In this document: positions 25,820 through 33,608 of the stretch, piece after piece | Layout: every line of letters starts with the position of its first letter | Position numbering within the stretch: the stretch's first letter is position 1 | Assembly: GCA_028688015.1 (NCBI GenBank) | Contig: JAQTZB010000009.1 | Location: 1-64,000 of the forward strand | Source of the DNA: Elusimicrobiales bacterium | Lineage (GTDB): Bacteria > Elusimicrobiota > Elusimicrobia > Elusimicrobiales > UBA9959 | Direction of reading: 5' to 3' | Length of the DNA: 64,000 nucleotides | Translations under genes and position numbers: made by a program | Notes under the pieces: generated by a model | The model's database searches: none | What the model saw: the letters and a program-made list of their open reading frames with translations, nothing else | What the model was told of the DNA's origin: nothing

Positions 25820-26851
25820 TTAGGGTTTCAGAATTTCCACTTTAGCCATGGCCCGCACGTTGCGGTCCACGAAAAAATCGGCGGCAGAGAACAGCGAGAA
25901 GCGGCCGTCCTTCTCGCCGGCGTTGTCCACCACCAGGAAGTCGGCGTTGTCGCCGCGGTTGACGAGCTCCGCCAGGCTGAAGGCGGCGCGGTAGGCGTCT
26001 CCGGCCGAGACCACCACCAGCTTGTCGCCGGAATCCTGAGGGGCCACGCCGGCCTGCGCCAGGATGTTCTTAAAGAGGAAGCCGCCCTCGTTCTTAAGGC
26101 CTTTGAAGCCGGTACCGTGGCCGTAGCCTGCGGCCGAGTAGGAGCGCCGCTCTGCTTTGCCGGCCTCTTTCACGGCCACCCTCTTCTCCCCGTAAACCAG
26201 CGTGAATTCGGGCGCGTAGACGGCCTCGTGCTTCCTGCCGGGGAAGTCGCCGGGCGCGGACTTGACCGTGATCTTAACCGGGTTGGCGATGAAGCGGGTA
26301 TTGTAAAGGTCGTTCGCGGCCACCAGGCGCGGCTCCGCGGGCAGCGGCCAGTCGGTATTGCGCTTGGGCGCGGTCACGGAGCGCGCGGACCTGGCTATCA
26401 GCGCGCCGTAGCCGTTCGCGGCGTAATAGATCTCCCCCCAGCTGAACACGGCCTTGTCGCCGGCGGCGTTCTCTACCACTACGTACAGGTCGGTCTCCGG
26501 CTTGAAGTCCTCCCGGGCCTTCTTCACGGCCTTGGCGTTGAGTATGTCGCAGAGCGAGTAGCCCGAAAACAGGTAGGCGCCCCTGAAGACCGGTTTGCCT
26601 TCGAGCCAGACCAGCTCTTTCACCGCCGCTTCCCGCACCGGCAGCGCGGCCAGTTCCACCGGCCCCGGCTCGGCCACTTCGCCCTCCACCAAAATGCTCT
26701 TAAGCGCGTATTTAGCGGCCGGGCCGCGCTCGTAAAAGCTGTTCACCACCGGCGCTGCTTCTTTCCCCGTTTCCGGCGCGTTCTCCTGAGCCGCGCACGG
26801 CAAAGCCGCCGCCAGCAGCCCCAGCAGCAAGGATATTGTTTTCACGTCCAT
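25820..26851 (-). CDS. Secreted SUOX-fold-like protein, first gene of the tungsten operon
   Basis: A 343-residue exported protein (signal peptide ending near PCAAQ). Two regions, about 50-145 and 210-340, each resemble the oxidoreductase molybdopterin-binding (sulfite-oxidase-like) fold in motif order: an LxVxGxV strand, a GYSLxDIL helix and a closing VEI strand. The Cys that ligates the metal in true sulfite oxidases is absent, so catalysis is unlikely. A periplasmic tungstate or pterin binder is possible, but function is unknown. The ATG at 26851 has GGAGG upstream. No riboswitch was recognised in the 89 bases before it. Confidence 0.6.
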   Translation of the reverse strand: MDVKTISLLLGLLAAALPCAAQENAPETGKEAAPVVNSFYERGPAAKYALKSILVEGEVAEPGPVELAALPVREAAVKELVWLEGKPVFRGAYLFSGYSLCDILNAKAVKKAREDFKPETDLYVVVENAAGDKAVFSWGEIYYAANGYGALIARSARSVTAPKRNTDWPLPAEPRLVAANDLYNTRFIANPVKITVKSAPGDFPGRKHEAVYAPEFTLVYGEKRVAVKEAGKAERRSYSAAGYGHGTGFKGLKNEGGFLFKNILAQAGVAPQDSGDKLVVVSAGDAYRAAFSLAELVNRGDNADFLVVDNAGEKDGRFSLFSAADFFVDRNVRAMAKVEILKP

Positions 26852-26940
26852 ATTCGCCTCCATAGCGGAACCAGTCCGTATTACACGACTTCCAGGCCAT
26901 AACCGCGCAAAATCGGCGTAAAGTCCGGGCAAACCCGCGG

Positions 26941-27843
26941 TCAGGCGCGCTCCAGCTGCGTCGTCTTTATATTCCTCAGGTACTCCAGCAGGCGGCGGTG
27001 GCGCTCCAGGCCGGCCCGCTTGACCTTCTGATAAACATAGAAATTATCTTCCAGCAGCTTCAAATGCGGGAAGACGTTCACCAGCGTTTTCGCCTTGAAT
27101 TCCTTCAGCACGCAGTAGCGCGGCACGAAACCCGCGCCCAGGCCTTCCAGGGCCGCGTTGATGATGGCGCGGATGTGGTTGAGCTCCGTTATATTCTTGA
27201 GGTCCGGCCGCTCGGCCTGCGGCAGGGCGTTGAGGAAATTACCCCACCAGGCCCCGCTCTTATCCATGGACAGCACCGGGCAGCCGGCCAGGTCGCGCGG
27301 CGCGCGCAGCCGGCGCTCCCGCACGAACTCCCGCGAGGCTATCACCGCGTATTCCTCGCGGAACAGCGGCGTCTTCTCCAGCCCTTCGGCCTTGTGGTTC
27401 TTGCAGTCGATGATGATATCCAGGTCGTCGTGGAGCAGGGGCTTCAGGAGCTCGTGGCGGAACTGGAAATCCAGGTGCACGCCCGGGTTCTTCTCGATGA
27501 AGCCCTTCAAATATTTAACCAGCAGCGTGGTGCCGAACTCCACCGTGGCGCCCAGGCGGATGGTGCCGGCGCTCCTGCCGCGGCCGGCGGCCAGCCGCTC
27601 CTCGGCTCTTTCCAGCTCGTAGAAGACGGTCTCGCAGGACCTGTAGAGGATCTTGCCGGCCTCGCTGAGCGCCAGGCGGTTGCCGGACTTCAGGAAGAGG
27701 TCTTCCTTAAGGCCGCGCTCCAGCTTGGCCACCGCGTGGCTGACGGCCGACTGCGTGACGTAAAGCCGCGCCGCCGCCTCGGTATAGCTGAGCGTCTGCG
27801 CCACAGCGAAGAAGGTCCTGAGCTGGTAGAGGTCCAAAGGCAT
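26941..27843 (-). CDS. LysR-family transcriptional regulator
   Basis: A 300-residue LTTR with the N-terminal winged helix-turn-helix (residues 3-62, including YTEAAARLYVTQSAVSHAV) and a C-terminal periplasmic-binding-like effector domain. It is divergent from the P5C dehydrogenase gene, the usual layout for a regulator of its neighbour. The reading frame stays open far upstream only as the antisense of that gene; the real start is the ATG at 27843. The effector may be proline or glutamate semialdehyde by context, but this is not visible in the sequence. Confidence 0.92.
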   Translation of the reverse strand: MPLDLYQLRTFFAVAQTLSYTEAAARLYVTQSAVSHAVAKLERGLKEDLFLKSGNRLALSEAGKILYRSCETVFYELERAEERLAAGRGRSAGTIRLGATVEFGTTLLVKYLKGFIEKNPGVHLDFQFRHELLKPLLHDDLDIIIDCKNHKAEGLEKTPLFREEYAVIASREFVRERRLRAPRDLAGCPVLSMDKSGAWWGNFLNALPQAERPDLKNITELNHIRAIINAALEGLGAGFVPRYCVLKEFKAKTLVNVFPHLKLLEDNFYVYQKVKRAGLERHRRLLEYLRNIKTTQLERA

Positions 27844-27852
27844 TGAATTCAA

Positions 27853-27885
27853 TTCATAACCACTATGAACACTATGAATTATACT
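27853..27885. promoter_or_regulatory. Overlapping divergent promoters with LysR-type operator
   Basis: The inverted repeat TTCATA-N5-TATGAA (27853-27869) and a perfect tandem repeat CACTATGAA at 27861-27869 and 27870-27878 fill this gap. A TATAAT on the minus strand (27878-27883) serves the regulator. A TATACT on the plus strand (27880-27885) serves the dehydrogenase. The two -10 boxes overlap by four bases, so the promoters exclude each other. Confidence 0.65.
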
Positions 27886-27933
27886 AATAACCTTCCGATT
27901 GCTACCATATCCAAAACCTTTCAGGGAGGCCCC

Positions 27934-29571
27934 ATGAACACGCTGAACACTATTTTCCAGATCCCCGAGCCGGTGAACGAACCGATCCTGAATTACGCCC
28001 CCGGCAGCCGGGAGCGTGCCGAGCTCAAGGCCAAGATAGCCGAGCTGCGGGGCCAGGTGATAGACATACCGCTCATCATAGGCGGCAAGGAAGTGCGCAC
28101 CGGCCGCACCGCCGACATAGTCATCCCGCACGAGAATAAAAAGGTGATAGGCCGCTACCACAAGGCCGGCCCCAAAGAGGTGGAAATGGCCGTGCAGGCC
28201 GCCGCCGAGGCCCGGCAGACCTGGGGCCGCATGCCCTGGCACGCAAGGGCGGCCATCTTCCTCAAAGCCGGCGAGCTGCTGGCCACCACCTGGCGCTCTA
28301 CCCTCAACGCCGCCACCATGCTCGGCCAGAGCAAAAACCCCTACCAGGCCGAGATCGACTCCGCCTGCGAGCTGGTAGACTTCTACCGCTTCAACACCTG
28401 GTTCGCCGAGCAGATCCACGACCAGCAGCCGCTCTCCCCGTCGGGCAGCTGGAACTACGTGGACTACCGCCCGCTCGAGGGCTTCGTCTTCGCGGTCACG
28501 CCGTTCAATTTCACCTCCATAGCCGGCAATTTGCCCACGGCCCCGGCCATCATGGGCAATACCGTCATCTGGAAGCCGGCCTCCAGCGCCGTTTACTCCG
28601 CCTACTTCCTGAACAAGCTCTGGCAGGCGGCCGGCCTGCCCGCCGGCGCCATCAACATGCTGCCCGGTTCCGGCGGCGAGGTGGGCAACCCGGTGATAGC
28701 CAGCCGCGACCTGATGGGCCTGCATTTCACCGGCTCCACCGGCGTCTTCAACGGCATGTGGTCCGCCATCACCGGCAACTTCAGCAAGTACCGCGGCTAC
28801 CCGCGCGTGGTGGGCGAGACCGGCGGCAAGGACTTCATCTTCGCCCACGAGAGCTGCGACCCCGAGGCGCTCAAATGCGCCCTGGTGCGCGGCGCCTACG
28901 AATACCAGGGTCAGAAATGCTCGGCCGCCAGCCGCTCCTACATACCGCGCTCCGTCTGGAACGCCATCAAGGACGACCTGGTCGCCCAGGTCAAGAGCGT
29001 GAAGATGGGCCCGGCTGAAGACTTCACCAACTTCTTCAACGCGGTCATAGACAAGGGCGCGTTCAAGACCATAAAGGGCTACATAGACTTCGCGAAGACC
29101 GCCCCGGACGCCAAGATACTCGCCGGCGGGGACTGCGACGACTCCGAGGGCTACTTCATCCAGCCCACGCTGATAGAGACCACCAACCCGAAGTTCAAGA
29201 CGATGGAAGAGGAGATCTTCGGGCCGGTGATGACGGTCTATGTTTACGAGGACGGCAAATTCGACGAGACCTTGAAGCTCTGCGACGAAACCTCCCCGTA
29301 CGCGCTGACCGGGGCCATCTTCGCCCAGGACAGGGCGGCCGTGCTGAAGGCCGAGGACGCCCTGCGCAACGCGGCCGGCAACTTCTACATAAACGACAAG
29401 CCCACCGGGGCCGTGGTAGGGCAGCAGCCTTTCGGCGGGGCGCGGGCCAGCGGCACCAACGACAAGGCCGGCTCCATCATCAACATGATGCGCTGGACCT
29501 CGCCGCGCGCGGTGAAGGAGAACTTCACCCCGCCGCACGACTACCGCTACCCGTTCATGCTTGAAAAATAG
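27934..29571 (+). CDS. 1-pyrroline-5-carboxylate dehydrogenase
   Basis: A 545-residue aldehyde dehydrogenase of the ALDH4 (P5CDH) group, which oxidises glutamate semialdehyde to glutamate in proline breakdown. The catalytic cysteine is C329 in GQKCSAAS, and the catalytic glutamate is in VGETGGKD. The TPFNFTSIAGNLP segment is typical of the monofunctional P5CDH group. I chose the ATG at 27934 because AGGGAGG precedes it. A paralogue with the Cys replaced lies at 31936. No proline dehydrogenase gene is in the window. Confidence 0.93.
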   Translation: MNTLNTIFQIPEPVNEPILNYAPGSRERAELKAKIAELRGQVIDIPLIIGGKEVRTGRTADIVIPHENKKVIGRYHKAGPKEVEMAVQAAAEARQTWGRMPWHARAAIFLKAGELLATTWRSTLNAATMLGQSKNPYQAEIDSACELVDFYRFNTWFAEQIHDQQPLSPSGSWNYVDYRPLEGFVFAVTPFNFTSIAGNLPTAPAIMGNTVIWKPASSAVYSAYFLNKLWQAAGLPAGAINMLPGSGGEVGNPVIASRDLMGLHFTGSTGVFNGMWSAITGNFSKYRGYPRVVGETGGKDFIFAHESCDPEALKCALVRGAYEYQGQKCSAASRSYIPRSVWNAIKDDLVAQVKSVKMGPAEDFTNFFNAVIDKGAFKTIKGYIDFAKTAPDAKILAGGDCDDSEGYFIQPTLIETTNPKFKTMEEEIFGPVMTVYVYEDGKFDETLKLCDETSPYALTGAIFAQDRAAVLKAEDALRNAAGNFYINDKPTGAVVGQQPFGGARASGTNDKAGSIINMMRWTSPRAVKENFTPPHDYRYPFMLEK

Positions 29572-29581
29572 CGGCGCCCGC

Positions 29582-29625
29582 AAAAAGGTGCCAGGCACTT
29601 TTTAAAAGGTGCCTGGCACCTTTTT
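29582..29625. terminator. Long symmetric hairpin after the P5C dehydrogenase gene
   Basis: The arms AAAAAGGTGCCAGGCAC (29582-29598) and GTGCCTGGCACCTTTTT (29609-29625) pair perfectly over 17 positions around a ten-base loop, ten bases after the stop codon. The A run and T run make it a terminator in both directions. The GGTGCCAGGCAC core resembles a palindrome seen dispersed in many bacterial genomes; only this copy was found here. Confidence 0.85.
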
Positions 29626-29666
29626 AATGTTTGACAGGCGGGTTCAATTTTGAAAATATCTAAAGC

Positions 29667-30518
29667 GTGATAGCCTTTCTCTGCCTGCTCGCCCTGGCCA
29701 TCGGCGTTTACGTCTACCGCTCCTTCGCGCAGTTCGGGGGCGGCTTCTCGGGCGGCCTGGCTGAACCGGCCGGCGAACCAGCCCCCTTCAACACCAGCCC
29801 CTGGGCCGTGCCGCTGGCCTTCGCCGCGGGCTGGCTGCTTAAAGGCCTCTGGCGGGAAGCCCTGGGGTTCCCTTTCGACGTGATGTGCCACGAGGTCGGC
29901 CATTCCCTGGCGGCCTGGCTGGGCGGGCGCTGGTCCATCCCGGTGATAGCGGGCATCGCGATGACCGACTCTGCGCCCTCGCTCTTCCTGAGCTTTTTAG
30001 TGGGCGGGGCCATCGCCTGGGCGTCCTGGAAGGCGGTCAGGGCGCGCAGCCCGCTGGCGCTGCTCTGCTGCGCGCTGCTGGCAGCCGGTTTCGTACACCT
30101 GCAGTTCATAGTTCCCGACAAGCAGTTCGAAGAATACCTGCTGCTCGGCGGCCACGCCGGGGAGTTCGTCTTCCCGGCCCTGCTGATAGCGGCCTTCTAC
30201 TACCGCGGCCCGGCGGGCCTGCGCTGGGACTGGTTCAGGTACCCCTTCATGCTAGCGGCGGCCTTCTCGCTGGTAGGCGCGTGGCAGTTCTGGGCCAAGG
30301 CCGTGGCGGACCCGGTCACCGGCATCTACGGCGTCAGCGTCGCAAACCGCAGCGTGGCCGGCAGCGACGTAGCCCGCCTAATCGGCGGTTACGGCTGGAC
30401 GGCCCAACTGGCGGTAGACCGCGCCCTGCTGCTGGGCAGGGCGGCCTTCCTGTTCGTCGGCCTGGTCTACCTGCGCTTCCTGCTGGACCGCCGCTCTCCC
30501 AAAACGCCCCTCCCCTGA
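29667..30518 (+). CDS. Membrane protein with HExxH motif, putative M50-like peptidase
   Basis: A 283-residue polytopic membrane protein with about seven hydrophobic segments. HEVGH near residue 75 (MCHEVGHSLAAWLGG) is a zinc-metalloprotease motif in a membrane context, as in M50 and related families. I do not see a clear third ligand, so activity is uncertain. The start is a GTG at 29667 without a Shine-Dalgarno; TTGACA at 29631 and AAATAT at 29654 would place the transcript start at the GTG. Neighbours give no functional clue. Confidence 0.7.
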   Translation: MIAFLCLLALAIGVYVYRSFAQFGGGFSGGLAEPAGEPAPFNTSPWAVPLAFAAGWLLKGLWREALGFPFDVMCHEVGHSLAAWLGGRWSIPVIAGIAMTDSAPSLFLSFLVGGAIAWASWKAVRARSPLALLCCALLAAGFVHLQFIVPDKQFEEYLLLGGHAGEFVFPALLIAAFYYRGPAGLRWDWFRYPFMLAAAFSLVGAWQFWAKAVADPVTGIYGVSVANRSVAGSDVARLIGGYGWTAQLAVDRALLLGRAAFLFVGLVYLRFLLDRRSPKTPLP

Positions 30519-30546
30519 CCGGTCCCGTTACATAGGCAACAAGGGC

Positions 30547-30575
30547 TTGAAGCCGGAGGGGCATTTCAGTAGAAT
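30547..30575 (+). promoter_or_regulatory. Promoter predicting a leaderless mRNA for the regulator-MBL fusion
   Basis: TTGAAG (30547-30552), a 17-base spacer and TAGAAT (30570-30575) lie exactly six bases before the ATG at 30582. Transcription would begin at or next to the start codon. Confidence 0.6.
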
Positions 30576-30581
30576 TGGGGG

Positions 30582-31919
30582 ATGTCCGAAAAAAAGCGCG
30601 TCCTGATAGTGGACGACGACCCTTCCATAAGGGAATTCGTCTCTGCCGTGCTCTCCATGGACTATGAGACCATGGAAGCGGACGACGGGATGGCCGCCTG
30701 GCAGACCGTGCGCACCTGGAAGCCCGACCTCGTTATCACAGACCTGATGATGCCGCGCATGCACGGCTACGAGCTCTGCTCCCGCCTGAAGGGGCCGGAG
30801 GGCCCGGCCGGCGTGAAGGTGCTGGTGGTTTCAGCCAAGCCTTTCGAGACCGACAAGGCCCACGCCTACGCCGCGGGCGCCGACGGCTACATCACAAAAC
30901 CTTTCTCGGTGGACGAATTGCGCGCCAAGTCGAGCGAGATGCTGACGCCCGGCGCCGCGTCCGCCGCGGCCGCGCACCCGCCGCAGGCCAAGGGCAGCGC
31001 GATCCACAGTTCCGAACTGCCCGCGCCTGCGCCCGCCCCGGCCCAGGCCGGCGCGCTGCCGGTCTACGTGCGCTTCTGGGGCACGCGCGGCTCCTGTCCC
31101 ATCGCCGGCGCGCAGAACGCCGTCTACGGCGGCAACACGGCGTGCGTAGAGGTCCGCGTCGGCGGCACGCTCATTATCATAGACTGCGGCAGCGGCCTGC
31201 GCGAGCTGGGCGGAGCGCTGCTGCGCGAATGCGCCGGCAAGCCCATAGAGGGCCATATCTTCGTGGGCCACACGCACTGGGACCATATCCAGGGCTTCCC
31301 TTTCTTCGTGCCGTTCTACAGCCCCAAGAACACTTTCAACGTCTACAGCGTGCACGGCGCCAACGGCAGCCTGCGCAAGATCTTCAACGAGTCCATGGCC
31401 AAGGATTACTTCCCGGTGCCGCTCGCCAACCTGGGCTCCAGGCTCAGCTTCGTGGAGCTGGAGGGCCCGGTGGACCTCGGAGTGGCCCGCATCACCTTCC
31501 ACCACCTCAACCACCCCGGCCCCTGCATCGGTTTCCGCATCGAGGCCCAGGGCCGCACCATAGTCTACGTCAGCGACCACGAGGATTTCTGCAAGCTCAG
31601 CGGCGACAGCGAGTCCGCCCGGCGCCAGGACGCTGCCGTCACCGAATTTTCCCGCGGCAGCGACCTGCTGATCCGCGAGGCCCAGTACACCGAGGAAGAA
31701 TACAAGACGCGCAAGGGCTGGGGACACAGCACCTTCGACGACGCGGTCAAGTCGGCCGCGGAGCTGAAAGCCCCCCGCCTGGCCCTCTTCCACCACGACC
31801 CCGACCACAACGACGCCGCGCTGGACGCGCAAGTGGACTACTGCCGGGCGAAGCTGAAAGAACTCGGCGCCGCCACCGAGTGCTTCGGCGCGCGCGACGG
31901 CCAGCGCATAGACCTGTAG
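30582..31919 (+). CDS. Response regulator receiver fused to metallo-beta-lactamase-fold hydrolase
   Basis: A 445-residue cytoplasmic protein. Residues 1-122 form a CheY-like receiver with phospho-acceptor D54 and acidic residues DDD at 11-13. A Pro/Ala linker follows (about 125-160). Residues 165-445 are an MBL-fold hydrolase with the WGTRGSCP entry motif, the zinc motif HTHWDH near 229-234, and further His/Asp ligands (VSDHEDF, FHHDPDH). The fold suggests phosphodiesterase activity on a cyclic or linear nucleotide, controlled by phosphorylation, but the substrate is unknown. No kinase is adjacent; the orphan kinase at 8720 is a candidate partner. Confidence 0.9.
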   Translation: MSEKKRVLIVDDDPSIREFVSAVLSMDYETMEADDGMAAWQTVRTWKPDLVITDLMMPRMHGYELCSRLKGPEGPAGVKVLVVSAKPFETDKAHAYAAGADGYITKPFSVDELRAKSSEMLTPGAASAAAAHPPQAKGSAIHSSELPAPAPAPAQAGALPVYVRFWGTRGSCPIAGAQNAVYGGNTACVEVRVGGTLIIIDCGSGLRELGGALLRECAGKPIEGHIFVGHTHWDHIQGFPFFVPFYSPKNTFNVYSVHGANGSLRKIFNESMAKDYFPVPLANLGSRLSFVELEGPVDLGVARITFHHLNHPGPCIGFRIEAQGRTIVYVSDHEDFCKLSGDSESARRQDAAVTEFSRGSDLLIREAQYTEEEYKTRKGWGHSTFDDAVKSAAELKAPRLALFHHDPDHNDAALDAQVDYCRAKLKELGAATECFGARDGQRIDL

Positions 31920-31935
31920 CCCCGCGGAGATCCCT

Positions 31936-33555
31936 ATGACCAAAGAACAGCACGCCCGGCCGGCCAACGAGCCGGCGCTCAACTATGCCCCAGGCGCCCC
32001 GGAGCGCGCCGAACTGGCCAAGAAGCTCGAAGAGCTCAGGGCCAGGCAGGCCGACATCCCGCTCCTCATCGGCGGCAGGGAAGTCCGCACCGGCAGGACC
32101 TCGCCGCTCATCATCCCCCACGACAACAAGAAGACGCTGGGCGTCTTCCACAAGGGCGGCGCGGCCGAGGTGCAGCAGGCCATAGACGCCGCGATGGAAG
32201 CGCGCAAAAGCTGGGCCGCCACGCCGTGGCGGGAGCGCGCGGCCATCTTCAGGCGGGCCGCAGACCTGGCGGCCGGGCCCTGGCGCAGCACCCTGGTGGC
32301 GGCCACCATGCTGGGGCAGTCCAAGAGCGTCCACCAGGCGGAGATAGACGCCGCCTGCGAGGTGGCGGACCATTACCGTTTCAACGCCTTCTACCAGGAG
32401 CGCCTGGAGGCGGAGCAGCCCCTCTCCCCGGCCGGTGAAAAGAACCGCCTGGAATACCGCCCGCTGGAAGGCTTCGTGCTGGCGCTTACGCCCTTTAACT
32501 TCACCTCGCTGGCCGCCAACCTGACCGGCGCGCCGGCGCTGATGGGCAACACGGTGGTCTGGCGCCCGGAAGCGCCCTCGGTCTATTCCTCCTATTACCT
32601 GCTGCTCCTCCTGAAAGAGGCCGGGTTGCCCGACGGCGTGCTGAACCTGGTTTTCGGCCCGGCCGGCGAAATCGGCACTACGGCCATAGACAGCCCCGAC
32701 TTCGCGGGCCTGCACTTCTCCGGCTCCACCCCGGTCTTCAACAGCACTTGGGGCGCGATCACCCGCAACCTTTACAAATACAAGCAGTACCCCCGCGTGG
32801 TGGGCGAGACAGGCGGCAAGGGGTTCATCCTGGCGCACGAATCCTGCGACCCGGAGGCCCTGAAGACGGCCATCATCCGCGGCGCCTACGAGTACCAGGG
32901 CCAGAAGCGCTCGGCCGCCAGCCGCGCCTATATCCCGCGAGCGCTCTGGGACGGCATCAAGGACGACCTCGTGGCGCAGATAAGCGCCATCAAGGTGGGC
33001 CCGGCGGAGGATTTCTCGTGCTTCATGAACGCGGTGGTGGACAAGCCGGCCTACGACAGCGTGAAGGGGCACCTGGCGCTGCTCAAGCGCGAGCCGTCCT
33101 CCAAGGTGCTGGCCGGCGGTCGCTGCGACGAGACGGCGGGCTATTTCATCACCCCGGCGCTCATCGAGACCACCGACCCGCGCAACAAAGCCATGCAGGA
33201 AGAGATCTTCGGTCCCGTCATGACCGTATTCGTCTACGAGGACGGCAAGTTCGCGGAGACGCTCAAACTCTGCGACGAGACCTCGCCCTACGCGCTGACC
33301 GGCGCGCTGTTCGCCCGCGACGCCGCCGCCATAGCGCAGGGGTCGGAAGCCCTGGCCGGGGCGGCTGGGAACTTCTACATCAACGACAAGCCCACCGGCG
33401 CCATGGTGGACCGGCAGCCTTTCGGCGGCGGCCGCGCCTCCGGCACCAACGACAAGACCGGCTGGCCGCACAACCTGCTGCGCTGGACCGAGGTCCGCTC
33501 TGTGAAGGAAAACCTAAACCCGCCCGGGAACTACCGCTACCCGTTCATGGACTAG
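31936..33555 (+). CDS. P5C-dehydrogenase paralogue lacking the catalytic cysteine
   Basis: A 539-residue close paralogue of the enzyme at 27934, collinear over its whole length. The active-site motif reads GQKRSAAS, so Arg (codon CGC, bases 32908-32910) replaces the catalytic Cys at residue 325. The catalytic Glu segment GETGGKG and the NAD-binding regions are kept, and the frame is intact. It cannot form the thiohemiacetal and should be inactive as an aldehyde dehydrogenase. It may be a regulatory pseudoenzyme, a recently inactivated copy, or the site of a sequencing error. GGAG precedes the ATG; it follows the MBL gene by 16 bases. Confidence 0.9.
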   Translation: MTKEQHARPANEPALNYAPGAPERAELAKKLEELRARQADIPLLIGGREVRTGRTSPLIIPHDNKKTLGVFHKGGAAEVQQAIDAAMEARKSWAATPWRERAAIFRRAADLAAGPWRSTLVAATMLGQSKSVHQAEIDAACEVADHYRFNAFYQERLEAEQPLSPAGEKNRLEYRPLEGFVLALTPFNFTSLAANLTGAPALMGNTVVWRPEAPSVYSSYYLLLLLKEAGLPDGVLNLVFGPAGEIGTTAIDSPDFAGLHFSGSTPVFNSTWGAITRNLYKYKQYPRVVGETGGKGFILAHESCDPEALKTAIIRGAYEYQGQKRSAASRAYIPRALWDGIKDDLVAQISAIKVGPAEDFSCFMNAVVDKPAYDSVKGHLALLKREPSSKVLAGGRCDETAGYFITPALIETTDPRNKAMQEEIFGPVMTVFVYEDGKFAETLKLCDETSPYALTGALFARDAAAIAQGSEALAGAAGNFYINDKPTGAMVDRQPFGGGRASGTNDKTGWPHNLLRWTEVRSVKENLNPPGNYRYPFMD

Positions 33556-33567
33556 CGGGCGGGCGTG

Positions 33568-33598
33568 AAAAAGCCGGGGCAGGGGCCCCGGCTTTTTT
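33568..33598. terminator. Rho-independent terminator
   Basis: AAAAAGCCGGGG and CCCCGGCTTTTT form a twelve-pair stem around a six-base loop, followed by more T. It separates the convergent P5CDH paralogue and permease genes and can act both ways. Confidence 0.9.
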
Positions 33599-33608
33599 AT
33601 TCAGAATT

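Noticed and set aside
26852..26940. A molybdenum or tungsten cofactor riboswitch before the tungsten operon
   Set aside because: The gap is only 89 bases and I could not fold it into the known consensus.
27844..29598. Upstream extension of the LysR gene to an 885-residue protein
   Set aside because: The extra part is only the antisense of the P5C dehydrogenase. The helix-turn-helix begins right after the ATG at 27843 and a promoter lies between the genes.
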